DNA of 64,000 bases. It comes from Haematococcus lacustris. Its lineage: Eukaryota > Chlorophyta > Chlorophyceae > Chlamydomonadales > Haematococcaceae. Under the pieces are notes generated by a model, which saw nothing but the letters and a program-made list of their open reading frames with translations, had not been told where the DNA came from and did not search any database. The position numbers were made by a program, and so were the translations under genes. Shown one piece after another: positions 22,879 to 45,505 of this stretch (positions are counted from its first letter, which is position 1; every line of letters starts with the position of its first letter). Location of the stretch: the NCBI GenBank assembly GCA_030144725.1, contig JASKMD010000018.1, forward strand, positions 3,391,114 through 3,455,113, given 5' to 3'.

Positions 22879-25649
22879 TCGCCCGGTGATTCCCTAGTTT
22901 ACCCGACCCACCCAACCCCAAACTCATCGCACGACTAGATATGCGCTGCGATAGAAGAACGCCTGGGAAGGTCCCGGCGCTGCCGGGGAGCTTGATGTTT
23001 GCGCAGCACATCACATGACACGTTGGAGAGTGGGCCGTCGGTCTCGAGGATGCTTAGTCGGACGCCAGTGTTTGCGAAAGGTCGGTGTAAATACTACCTC
23101 GGTAAACCACGAGTCATGTACCTGTGAACATGAGCCTGTGAACATCGGACATCGACTATCGGACGGGAGCAATAGGATAGCCTGGTTCGTCAAAGCAATC
23201 GCATGACGACAGCATCGAACATCGGCGACCATCGCAGGCCATCGGACTCCCTCAGCACTGAGACACAACGGCTGTGCGCACGCCACCTGCGCCTTGTGAT
23301 CTGCAGTCGCCACGGGACATAGTCACGTGAGTCTAGGATAAAGTGAGGTTGCCTCGGTACTGCTTTTGCAGTTGTACTGCTCAGTGCCCCTGCTCCTGCC
23401 CCTCACCTGGCCCTGGCGCGGCAGCTTGAGAGGCCAGCGCAGCGCCTTGCAGCCAACCCTCCCCACACCCCAAGGCACTAGCCTCCCTGCTCCTGCACTC
23501 CCCTGCACCCCCTGGCTGCAGACAACCATTGCTGCCTTGAGCAACGAGGCTGAGGACCAGGCAGCAGCAGATGCCACCAGGAAAGCTCTGATCATGCGCA
23601 TGCTGCTGCATGAACTGCAGAACGGCCATGGCGGGCCGGTGCCCATCCTCTGAGCGGAGTCACCGCGCAGCAAGCACATCGCCATGTCAGGAACCACATG
23701 GCACGTGGGCATGCCATGGGGCATGGGGAGGGTTGTTCACCTACAGTCAGGTCCCACAAGGTCTGTTTGGCGAAATGTACCGTGAGCCATTTGATGCCGC
23801 GTTTACACAGCCTTGATCAGCGAGCCTTACCGATATGCCTACTGCATCAAAGGGCCTGCACGGCCTGGACGCCCACCATCCCTTGCCAAGTGTCCAGGTG
23901 GCAAGGTTGCTGTAGATGGCTGCGGCGTTCCTTTAAAAGCGGGGGCTAGTAGGTACGGTCTACAACAACGCCAGCGCGAGGGCCGGCGGTTATGTCGGTT
24001 GACCAGGTGGCTCGCATCTCGCATCGAGCTGCCGCAGCTCACTCGCAACACTGACGGCAGCATGTCCGAAGGAATGGTTTTTTTCTGGTCTCTCCTTCGA
24101 CGACATTATTGAGAGGGCTGATGAACGACGAGAGCTTCCTATGCTTTCTTATGCTTCCCTATGCTTCCCTTTGCTGTCCTATGCTTTCCGATCCTTCCTA
24201 TTCTTACTACGCTTAGTGCGTCGGCCCATCGCTAATTATGGCCGCCAGTCTGCATCATTTGCGCCGCTGATGAACGCTGGTGGTAGCTTGGAGGAACCAC
24301 AACAATCTCATCTACTTTCGCAGCCTGGTGAGAGCGAGATGATGGGGTAATTTAGACATGAGCATGCTAGGGCGTATGTATGGGTGATAATCCTAAGGAT
24401 AGCGCAATCAAAGTAGATGAAGTTCTTGGGGCACACAGCTTGCATCTCTACATGAGGTCAGCACCGCGTTTGATGCACTTCCTGCCCAGAAATGAGGTTT
24501 CAACTAACTGTAATTGCATGAGCCTCCCAACCTGCGCAGGGCAGATGTATTACACTGCAATAGCTTCCCGTGGGAGCTATGAGCATACCCCAAAGCTAGG
24601 GCGCAGAAACCAGACGGATGCGTAGCAGCAACAAGCAGCAAATTGACCTCAAAAACAGCACTGCAGATTTGCATGCCGGCACCCCATCACGGCACGCCGA
24701 CCGACCGACTAGTGACCGCTCTACCTCGCTCGTCGTTGCGGCGTTGTTGTTTCACGTGCACTACCGTCAGGGTGCAAGGAGTCACTGGTGCAAGGATACC
24801 GCGGAGGGGGGCAATGTTGACTTTAGCCCGTCCCTCGCAGGCCAAGCTGCGGAGCGCCACGCCGCAGAGGGGCGTCGCGGTTTGACCTCTTGGAGTGCAG
24901 TATACGCGACAAAAAGTGACGGTACATTATTTCGAGCCATTTTACCTGACCTTGTGGGACCTGACCTACAGCCCCATGGTAGACATGGTGGCAGACTTTG
25001 ACCTGCACACCACCCCCAGTGCACCACCTGCCTCCCCCTGGCTGCCTGCCTCCCCCTGGCTGCCTGCCTCCCCCTGGCTGCCTGCCTCCCCCTGGCTGCC
25101 TGCCTCCCCCTGGCTGTCTGCAAGGGCAACCCCAAGGCTTCTAGCTTCCCTTGGCACACCCGCCCGATGGCGAGGGCGTAGTCTTTCTTTGCAACGTAGC
25201 ATCAAACCAGTAAGTCGCTGCGTAGCTGCTACTTTTCATAGTTCTGCGGTGCCCGGGCTTGCCAGCTGCCCCGCCCTGCCCAAACAGCTGCCCTGACCAG
25301 CCAGCTGCAGCCAGTACCAGCCAGCTGCCTGCAAAGGAAGAACAGCAGGAATAAAGTCGAATATTTCCATGTTGATTTCATCATGCAGAATGTCCATGCG
25401 TGTTGATACACTTTCTGATGTGGTGGTGCACTGCGTGGTGGTGCGCTGTCTGATGTCTGTGGTGTCTGATGCCTGTGTCTGTGTGTGATTACATTGAATC
25501 CAGTCCAGGTCCAAGACAACTCCATGTAGTATATATGTAATGGACCTCACTTCCGCCCCACTCCGGTTGCCGGCACTCCGGTTAGATGGCAACCTGATGC
25601 ACATCCCAACACGGCCACTCCGCTTGGATGGTGTTACTGAATCCTTGAT
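22879..25649. other. intergenic stretch, no convincing gene
   Basis: About 2.8 kb between the SPOC gene and the transposon fragment. A plus frame at 23521-23653 (ending LHELQNGHGGPVPIL and a stop) looks protein-like but has no start or family. A TATGCTTTC/TATGCTTCCC imperfect repeat sits at 24140-24190. Five copies of an 18-base unit TGCCTCCCCCTGGCTGCC are at about 25027-25117. Nothing else is supported; the right part may be 5' sequence of the transposon fragment. Confidence 0.4.
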
Positions 25650-26982
25650 ATGCCCCCGAAGAGGAAACGCAAGCGCCCCGTCTCCCCCGCGCACAGTGCA
25701 GCCGGTAAGCCGCAGAGCCTGATGGAAGGCTAGGCCCCTCCGAAGCTAACTGACGACGCGACGCAGTGTGTGCATGACGCGACAATGCGACTCCTTGCAT
25801 CGAGTCCTGCCGTGCGTGTGCTGTGCCTTCCCGTGGGAGGAGTACCTCAAGTGTGGGAGGAGTACCTCAAGCCACGCTGGCGCAGGCAGCGGTTGGGGCT
25901 GCACCATGCCCAGGAGCGCGTCATTGAGGCATTTTGCAAGAAGGTATGACCCTGACCCTGACCCTGACCCTGACCCTGACCCTGACCCTGACCCTGACCC
26001 TGACCCTGACCCTGACCCTGACCCTGACCCTGACCCTGACCCTGACCCTGACCCTGACCCTGACCCTGACCCTGACCCTGACCCTGACCCTGACCCTGAC
26101 CCTGACCCTGACCCTGACCCTGACCCTGACCCTGACCCTGACCCTGACCCTGACCTGCAGGTGGTGAATGGGATGAAGTGGGTGTCACGCCACTACTACC
26201 ACCAGGAGAGGGGAGTGGCTGTGTTCCTGGGAGCGGGCAACTTCAGCCAGGGTGGGTGGAAGGCGGGGGCGGTGCGGGCGGGGTTTCGCAAGGTGGTGGA
26301 GCAGCCCAGCAGGCCAGGCACTGATCCCAGGCCGGACAGGCTAGTGATCGTGGATGAGTTCCGCACCAGCCGTGTCAGCTCCTCAGTGCATGCCCGCCAG
26401 CCTTGTGAGCTGCACCTGCCACCTAACCAGCCCAGGCCTGCAGACAGGGTACCCCCAGCAGGCCAGGTCAACCCGCGGCTGGTGCGCCCAGCCTGGAGCC
26501 TGCGGCATGGGAAGTATGTGCGGGGCCTGTCATGATGCCATCAGGTGCCGCCCAACCCTCCGCCCCCTCCCCCACACCAGGCCCCCCTAGCCCCAGCCCA
26601 GCCCCCTGCCCAGGACCCCCCCCCAACCCCAGCCCAGAACCCCCCCCCTCCCCCAGCCCAGGCCCCACCCCCTCCCCCAGCCCAGGCCCCTCCCCTCCCT
26701 GCAGCACCTGGCCCAGCCCCACCACCCCAGGCCCCCCCAGGGGGCAGGTGGCTGGACCGGGACACCAACGGGTGCCTGAACTTGCAGCGCATTGGGGAGA
26801 GCATGCAGCGCCCCATAGAGCTGTGCCAATGGACGGACCTGGAGGCTCTGCCCCCCGTTGGCAAGGAGTACCAGCAGCGCTACAAGCGGGTCAATGACCG
26901 GCTGCCCAAGGGCAGGCAGTGGTTGCACCGGGCTGCAGAGTACCGGCGGGGCATTGATGGCCGGGCCCGCAAGAATGCATAG
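25650..26982 (+). pseudogene. TnpB/Fanzor-like RuvC protein, carboxy-terminal part, disrupted
   Basis: Fanzor/TnpB proteins are RNA-guided nucleases encoded by transposons. A first exon 25650-25704 starts at ATG and encodes a nuclear-localisation-like MPPKRKRKR. Coding resumes near EEYLKPRWRRQRLGLHHAQ, ends at 25943, and continues at 26161 after an intron made of CCCTGA repeats. Motifs follow in family order: AVFLGAGNFSQGG, IVDEFRTSRVSS, RPAWSLRHGKYVRGL, a Pro-rich linker, then WLDRDTNGCLNLQRIGES (RuvC-III-like DRDxN). The zinc-ribbon CxxC expected after RTSRV is replaced by SSS. Two lesions: a 20-base tandem duplication (25833-25852, 25853-25872) shifts the frame, and TGA at 26533-26535 interrupts the frame exactly where, as I remember the family, a Trp follows RGL; beyond it the same frame stays open to TAG at 26982. 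The amino-terminal part is missing. Family identity is from memory; the open frames and lesions are direct observations. Confidence 0.65.
25944..26160 (+). repeat. intron composed of (CCCTGA)n
   Basis: From donor GTATGA to acceptor CTGCAG the intron is essentially 35 copies of CCCTGA. It is not the algal telomere repeat. Read through, it gives a DPDPDP or TLTLTL ORF that is not a protein. Confidence 0.93.
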
Positions 26983-27099
26983 GGCCTAGTAGTGTTACAC
27001 AGGCTGCCAGCCTTACAAAAGCAGAATGCTGTTAGTTTTGATGAGGAGCCCAGTGGTCTGTCCCGGGAAAGTGCCATCTACGTGGGGTTTGCAGTCATC

Positions 27100-27710
27100 A
27101 AGGGTGCGACCGAGGATGCTACAACTTGTTTGTAGCAGCTGAGTGAGATTACCCACAGGCCGACATGTCGTTCCTTGTTGAATGAGTTTTGTTGGTCTGG
27201 CAGATGAGTGAGTGTATGGCAGGGTATTGGTCCCATCATAGCTAGGGGATCAGATTGTGCACCCATCCGTGCCGTCACTGTCCATGAAGGCGTCCTGACG
27301 TGTGTGCAGGGCACCCTGTCTTACCCTAGGGATGATGTGGCAGCCAGTGCGGACACCAACTCTGATTACCCAGGGTCTTGTGGGCGCTGCTATGAGATTC
27401 GCGGGACTGTGTAAAGAGACTGTAAACTGTGCGACCGAGGATGGTACAACTTGTTTGTAGTAGCTAAGTGAGATTGCCCACAGTCCAACATGCTGTTCCT
27501 TGTTGAATACGTTTTGTTGGCCTGGCAGATGAGTGATGCAAGGCGGCATGACCCAGGCCATTTGAGCGTTTGTTGTGGATGGCAAGGCTTCATCTTTGTG
27601 ATGCGTGGTGTCTTGGTAGCTGGTGTCAGCTGCTGTTTGCTGGCAAACGATGCCGTTCTGCTGGTGGGCATCTATGGCAGGGTATTGGTCCCATCATAGC
27701 TAGGGGATCA
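27100..27710 (+). repeat. tandemly duplicated segment with short direct repeats
   Basis: The block at about 27100-27205 (GTGCGACCGAGGATGCTAC onward) recurs with small changes at 27430-27535. A second block (ATGGCAGGGTATTGGTCCC) occurs at about 27217 and again at about 27671. The two copies bracket an expansin-like exon fragment. Confidence 0.85.
27310..27414 (+). pseudogene. expansin-like (double-psi beta-barrel) exon fragment
   Basis: After an acceptor-like TGTGTGCAG the plus frame reads GTLSYPRDDVAAS, then SDYPGSCGRCYEIRGT and stops shortly after. The CGRCYEIR word is characteristic of the expansin/barwin-like double-psi beta-barrel, where a Cys normally follows EIR; here it is Gly. Expansin-like proteins loosen cell walls. 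Only this exon is present inside a duplicated segment, so it is probably a gene relic. Confidence 0.5.
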
Positions 27711-27719
27711 GATCAGGCT

Positions 27720-28122
27720 TTTCACCAACCAGCAACATTGACAAACAAGTCTCGCAAGTTGTTGAGTTAAATGGCATTGGTCAAGTAAACCAACTAGAAC
27801 AGACACTGTAATACCACACTATGTTGCGGCCGGTTCGAACATGTTGCGGCCGGTTCGAACAAGTTGTATGCATCTTAGCCAAAGGGTGAGCCAAATGTGA
27901 TCAATAGACACAGGGGATACACCTATTAATGCAGGTAATCGACGCGCCCCTTTTGGCATGAGGCAGCGGGAGCCCCGCATTCATGTCAGCTCCATGGCAG
28001 TTTGAATTCATGGTTTCCCGCAATCCACCGCGACGCAGTGTGGTTTAAACCAATATCCGAGCTTGCAGCTTGCGTAAAAAAACATGAGTGTAGGCAGCTG
28101 ACGTAGCTTAAGGTCCTTCGTC
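27720..28122. other. 5' flank of the LMBR1-type gene
   Basis: No gene seen. It contains a perfect 20-base tandem duplication of ATGTTGCGGCCGGTTCGAAC (about 27821-27860). It probably includes the promoter of the gene that follows; no core element is evident. Confidence 0.45.
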
Positions 28123-39977
<11,855 letters not shown>

Positions 39978-40335
39978 CGCGGCCTCCAGAGAAACTGACT
40001 CCCTGCTGGGCCGGTGGGGTCGATAGTGGGCAGGCCGGCGGCTACAGGTTTGAGCCACTTGACTTGAGGTGGGTTGCATGGGGCATGCATGCATGGGACT
40101 TACACTTGCATGCATGAGTACCGGGCTCAGCTGAGATGCAGGCTGCTGTAACTTGGCTCAGCTGCGGAAGTGGTGAAATGGCATTGAGGTGGCTGCCGTC
40201 ATGCAAGACATAGGTTTCACCCCGTATCTAACATCAGCTCAGCATGGTTGCGTGGTTCAAAAATCACTCTAGCAGTTGCTCTAGTCGACCACTACCTGGA
40301 GGTCAAGGCCTTGGCAACAAACTACAGCCCTAACT
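39978..40335. other. 3' flank of LMBR1-type gene
   Basis: About 360 bases with no coding sequence. A TGTAA at about 40147 may be the volvocalean polyadenylation signal of the preceding gene (TGTAA is the usual signal in Chlamydomonas); that is a weak single-word match. Confidence 0.35.
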
Positions 40336-41580
40336 CAGGCGACCCCAACTAACCAAAAATGACAGGAAATGATAGGAAACCGACCCCTGGTAATCAAAAC
40401 GACGCCGCGTCTCAGCCTTGTGGTTTCTATTTATGTTTCGCACATCCCTGGATAGAGGACTCTGTCAGCTAGGCGGTGCAACATGTATTACTGAATATTG
40501 TGCAGTGTGCTGAGTGCTATGGCGGCTCAAACGTTGACATTCAAATTCATGCATTGTTTGCTCATGCGGGCTTCGTCGCGAGAGACCGCCGCGACCGATG
40601 TGGCTCAGTATCTCCTGCAAACTGTCAGGGACAGTCGCCGCAGTCAAAGCGATTCAAATGGCATCCAAAACCGATGTAACCGCGCCACTCCACACACGCA
40701 CACAAATATACAAGGCTGCGGCATTGCTTGACCGCTTCGTGAGCAATACTGTGGGCCTGGCCACTCTGCAATGCCTCACAAGGTGTGTAGGCCATTTCTC
40801 TGTTACCTTGCTCGACATGTTGGGTCCGATCGATCCCTCCCGCCCGCACCCCGCTTGCGTGTCCAGCTCGTGTCCAGCTCCGATGTGGCCCCTTGCTGCT
40901 CAGCTGGAGGGTTGAGCATGCCAGGTGATGCACTAGCACCAGCTGCCAGCTGCTGCCAGGGGGGGGCAGCAGGAGGGGTGGGCAGCCCAGGGGCGGCGCC
41001 AGCACCAGCTGCCAGCGATAGCCTCAGCCTTCCTTGCTGTGGCTATCAAACCACTGGGACTGTGTAGATAAGCAACCCTAGGTGATTTCACAAGTGCTTT
41101 AAGATGAGCATGCTGCCGGCTGTGACCCATGGGTGTAAAGGAGAGCTAGGAGGGGGTGGGAGGGGTGGGGAGGGGGTGGGAAGGGGTGGGAGGGGGTGGG
41201 CGGGGCTGGGAGGGAGTGGGAGGGGCTGGGAGGGGCTGGGAAAGGGTAGGAAGGATTGGCGTGGCAGTGAGGGGGCTAGGAGGGGGTGGGAGGGCAGTGA
41301 TGGGGCTGGGAGGGGCTGGGAGGGGTTGGGAAGGGGTGGCGGGGCAGTAAGGGGGCTGGGAGGGGGCGGGAGGGGGTGGGAGGCTTCTGCGGGGGCTGGG
41401 AGGTGGTGGGGTTGCAAGGGGGTGCGAGGGCTGCAAGGGGGTTCGGCAGGTCGGAATAGGTTAGTCAATCCTGCAAGGCAGAGTTGGGTCACGCCAAAGG
41501 GTGAGGTGGCGGCCCTGGTTGATGGATTGCCGTGCTTTCTTCTCCAACAGCTCTAATAACGAGTTCTTCTCCAACAGCTG
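40336..41580 (+). repeat. dispersed repeat, copy B
   Basis: Second copy of the element at 11031-11910. Here the frame beginning MAAQTLTFKFM stays open for about 77 codons, and a second frame carries AALLDRFVSN and TLLDMLGPI. A minisatellite of GGGAGGGGCTGGGAGGGGGT-like units (41145-41425) lies within it and is absent from copy A. Similarity resumes at CTTTCTTCTCCA near 41535, matching copy A near 11888. Confidence 0.82.
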
Positions 41581-41932
41581 TAATAAACGAACAAACTCTA
41601 ATAACTCCACTCCTACAAATTAGTCCCTGCATCTGTCCCTGCACTTTACCGACCTTGTCCGATCGGGCTAAAATTTTGATAGATGGTAGTTTGCAGAAAA
41701 TAAAACATATTTTCAGCAAACATATTTTGAAAAATTCAAAAGCGGCTGCGCTGTTGCCCTATAGCGTAAGTGTGGGGATGAGTGCAGGGATAGGTTTCGG
41801 TGAGCGATGCACACAAGCGACACATGAGCTGTACTCAACCCAGTGAGTGCTACACCCATCCAAGCGTGATGTACCACACACCAAGAATGTGATGTACCCA
41901 GCTACCAAGCAGACAGGCAGCCAGCCACTCAC

Positions 41933-43024
41933 TGCGGCATAGGGGTCCACCGCCGCGTAGGTGCCATAGGCAGCGTATGGGTCAGCGGCAAAGCCCTGCG
42001 GCCCATAGCCCTGCACCATAGGGTAGGCCTGCGCGTAAGGGTCTGCGTAGGCCTGGGCGCCATAGTAGCCTGTGGCAGAGGTGTATTGGGGCGGACCATG
42101 GCCGCCACCCCCTGGTGGTGCTTTGCCTGTGGACTTGCCCCATGAGATTCGAATGCTTTGACCGCCGATCACAAAGCCATTCATCTCTGACAGGGCATAC
42201 TCAGCTCCTGCTCGCGTGAGGAACTGCACAAACCTGTACTCCCACACACACAGCCAGGACAGACAATGCAGCAACAGGGTCGACATAAGCACTGACAATA
42301 TCTTCACTGTAATGCATCTAGGGCCAGACCCAGCGGCAGGAGCTGCAGCAGAAGTAATGGCGCACCCGCAACCCTTGCCCTGCGGGATCTTGGTGTATAC
42401 GATCTCTCCGAAGTTGAGGAAGGCGGCGTGCAGCTCGGCCTCCGTCACCGTGGGGCTGAGACCCCCAATAAAGAGCGTGGTGTTCGCGCTCTCGTCCGCG
42501 GCACCGGCGACGACCGTTGAGGCCGACGCGTTCGACGTCCCGCCCGCGCTGGTCGAGTAGTTGGCTTGCGGTCGTTTTGCTGTTGCTACAGACACGCGGA
42601 TGGGCCGAGACCCCAGGTAGACCCCGCTCATCTCTGCAACTGCCCGGTCGCGCTCCGCCTCGATAGAAGTCGCACAAAGCCGTAGCCTCTGCTCCTTTGG
42701 CTTGCCACGTCCACCATGACCTGTTCAACCCAGGCCAGCACGCAGCATCGCAACCGTCACAGCATTGAATGCCAGCAATCGCAGCATTCATTCAATGACT
42801 CGATAGCCTGCTGTGCAGGCCATCCAAATACTAAAGATGACAGATGTTGCTCGACTCGCTGGCAAGAAGCTGCTACAAGACTGCATTGCTGGCATGCACA
42901 AGGCACCTTGGCTGTGCGTGTACTAGGGTAGTACGTCATGAATGTAGTCTCTAACAGCGCGTCGTCCACTTCGGGCCCCAGGTCCCCCACAAACACACTG
43001 TAGTCGCCGTTGCCGTCATTCATG
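41933..43024 (-). pseudogene. RBP45/47-like RNA-binding protein, left-arm copy, broken
   Basis: Exons in transcript order: up to about 43024-42907, 42720-42366, 42233-41933, matching the right-arm gene. Two lesions separate it from that gene. One base is missing inside the RNP1 region of its first RRM (about 42668-42672; GCGACTTCTATCG here, GCGATTTTCTATCG in the other copy), shifting the frame. The palindrome ends before the last exon, so the carboxy terminus is absent. The third-RRM frame itself remains open. Confidence 0.85.
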
Positions 43025-43328
43025 CTGGTGTACGCTGCTATTGTCAGCTTGCTGTTATCCAAATGGCAACACGCAGCCCACGTTCGCATGTCACTCGTGC
43101 AAGGGGGTGACACGCGTGTGCCCCTGTTGCTTTCTAGGTTCCTCACCTAACGAATGACACCTCGAAGGCACAACGTCAAGCATTCATTGTGCACTAGTAT
43201 AGTCTGTTTGAATCTGGGGCCCGCTCCTTGGCGCCTTGCTGAAGTCGTGAATTAGTTGTATATATGCGCAGGTAGCTGTCACGCAAGGGCGCCTGTAATA
43301 ATCGCAACCGCTGTCTTCCTGCTGCCTG

Positions 43329-44797
43329 ACTTATGGGTAGGGCGCGTAGGGCGTGCCCGATATAAATATCTGCCTGATGTTTTGGGTAGTAGTGGTATTA
43401 ATACCGGTACTAGAGGTATTAAGTAGTAGATAATGGTGTCGCGGGTCGTTTTAGGCGGTTTAAAAAGGCGAGGCCGAGGCCCTGGCTCGGGGCAGCTCGA
43501 GACCGAAGCCAGCGGTCACGGAGCGTAGCGACGGAGCGTAGGCTCTATTGGCGCGGCGAAGCCGCGCAATGTGATGCTTCTTGTCCCCTGCGATGGTGCT
43601 GGCCGGCTGTTACGTGTTCGTTGGGAGCACTTTTTATTAACTGCAGCGGACCTCGCACCGGCGCTAAACAGCTCTCGACCTCAGCCAGCGGCCGCGTCGC
43701 TACGCTCCGCGGCCGCTGGCTTCGGTCTCGAGCTGTTTAGCGCCGGTGCTCGGCCTCGCGTGTTTAAACCCTTTAGCACTGGCGGTTTTGTCGTTATCTA
43801 CTTCTTAAAACGAGGTCTATTAATGATTACAATTGAGTAAAACTCAATTACTACCTAGAAGTGGCACTTACGCGAGAGGTCCCTAGATCGAATCCTGTCG
43901 GGGTTGGGTATTTTCACTTTCGGAGTGATAGAAAGAAGGAATAGGCGTAGGATCGCTAGTCGATTGGACCAGCCTGTTAGGGTTACAGGTATACAACAGT
44001 GGCAGAGCCCGCAACGGCGGCTGGTGCAACATGCAACACACAATTGAACTGAAAACACCACGCCACACAGCCAGCCCCTATGGTTGATGCTCAATTCATG
44101 ATGTCAATCAGGGTGTCTTGGACGGCTGGCGTGTCATCATCACTATCGGTTGTCGGCACGTTGGCCTTCAGGTACACTTCACGCTTTGCGGCCTCCACGC
44201 TGAAGTTGTTGCGTAGAGATCCTCAACACCCCACGCACAAAGCTTGCATCCACCTTGTCCAGACCGCCCGGGTGTCCTAGTTCTGATACCCAATTCTTGG
44301 CATGTGCGACAAGGTTATCCCAGATCTTCAAGACCTGAAAGACAAACTCTACATCAGTCTAAAGGAAGGATGCAAGGGTTCCTGTCATGCAAAGATGTTC
44401 CTGTCATGCAAAGATGTCACGTGTTGGTGTTGTTGTGTGCTCCCACTTGCGGCTGTGTACCTACACTACTTGGTAACTCTTACTCTTGACACGCTATGGG
44501 CTGGGGCAGGTGGCGCAAAGGACGCGAAAGGCTTTCTTGAGAAAACTTGTTCTTGAGGGCGGCATGTGGTGTCCCCGTGGTGGCTACGAATAACGCCACA
44601 TACTTAGAGTTGTTGTTCTGAGAGTTGTTGGTCATCTGGATGTACCGTTGTTTAGGGGGTTGTGCGAGCCTCACAGGCGAAAGACACAGCTTGGCGCAAG
44701 TGAACAACCTACTGAGATCCCCGCGATTTGAACCCCGGTGGGAAGCTGCTAATCATCTGATATAGATCTAACATAGATTGACGCACCCTACTTATGG
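43329..44797. mobile_element. 1.45 kb insertion in left palindrome arm
   Basis: Comparison with the uninterrupted right arm shows extra DNA at 43337-44789, flanked by the direct repeat ACTTATGG at 43329-43336 and 44790-44797, the expected 8-bp target duplication. Its ends begin GTAGGGCGCGT and finish GACGCACCCT, so AGGGCGCGT and the complement AGGGTGCGT form a short imperfect terminal inverted repeat. That suggests a DNA transposon. Inside are the organelle-like palindrome (43655-43749) and a minus-strand stretch (about 44350-44085) reading IWDNLVAHAKNWVSELGHP and later PAVQDTLIDIMN and a stop, possibly the end of a transposase. Superfamily not assigned. Confidence 0.7.
43655..43749. repeat. 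42-bp imperfect inverted repeat, organelle-like
   Basis: Arms 43655-43696 and 43708-43749 pair at about 38 of 42 positions around an 11-base loop (TCGCTACGCTC). The neighbourhood (43441-43560) is full of GGAGCGTAGCG and GGCGCGGCGAAGCCGCG words, the style of palindromic repeats that crowd the very large Haematococcus plastid and mitochondrial genomes. Organelle origin is inference. Confidence 0.85.
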
Positions 44798-44888
44798 ATA
44801 GTTGAATGAATGAACGGCGAGATACACTGACTGTGTGAGACTGCCGGTTTAAATCCTACTTGTTTTTGCGTTGTGAGTACAATTTAAC

Positions 44889-45505
44889 ATGTTCACTGAC
44901 GAGTTATGGGACCCAGGCAAAGCTGCCACAAACACAATGGCGCACGAGGCGCAGTCGCAAGCACCCGGCTCCGAGGCGAGCACTTCTTCTGGGTCAATCA
45001 AGTCTCCCGGTAACATTTATCCTGGAGTGAGCCAAACCCCAAAAAATGGTTTGAATACTTTCCCTCTGGCTTGGATAAATTGGCAGCACCCATAAATTGG
45101 CTCGGCCATCGAGCTCCGCTTGCCATCGTCGCATCGGCGTTGGCAGTGGCGTTAGCGACACCCCAAGCGACACTCCCAATTGGCGACATCCCAACCAGCT
45201 TTCCCAAAATGCATTTGGGGGCAGCAACCACTATGACAATTTGCGCCAGCAGTTGCACGCTGTGGGCAAACACTCGAGCACATGGGCCAGCCATCCGTCG
45301 CTATCCAGCAACATATTTCGCCACATTTCGACTGTGTGCCTCATGGTGCAGTGCCTTGCAGGTGAGGCGCCAGCCAGCAGCCACACAGCATTCGCGACCA
45401 GCCATAGAATACATGCGCCCCGGTCGAGCGAAAGGAGCAAGAGGAAAGGTGCGCTGTGAACGCGCTAGCGAAGTAGCGAACGGTCGATTGGTAGAGTCTG
45501 TCTGA
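44889..45505 (+). CDS. unrecognised ORFs in palindrome arm (left copy)
   Basis: Two plus-strand open stretches: 44889-45095, starting MFTDELWDPGKAATNTMAH and rich in Ser/Ala/Gly, and 45071-45505 or the overlapping 45097-45459 (containing YDNLRQQLHAVGKHSSTW). They could be exons of one gene divergent from the RBP45-like gene, but I found no phase-compatible junction. The same stretches stay open in the right arm on the minus strand. No domain recognised; both overlapping frames are conserved because the DNA is nearly identical, so conservation does not choose between them. Confidence 0.35.

Noticed and set aside
25946..26157. Telomere-like CCCTGA array
   Set aside because: The motif is not the algal telomere repeat (TTTTAGGG) and the array is bounded by splice sites within a gene.
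41145..41425. Gly/Trp-rich ORFs
   Set aside because: Translations of a G-rich minisatellite within the dispersed repeat.
43865..44880. Three tRNA T-arm-like words (for example near 43895, 44735 and 44845)
   Set aside because: Only the T-arm-like part is present; no acceptor stem or D-arm pairs with it, so no tRNA gene. They might be SINE scraps.
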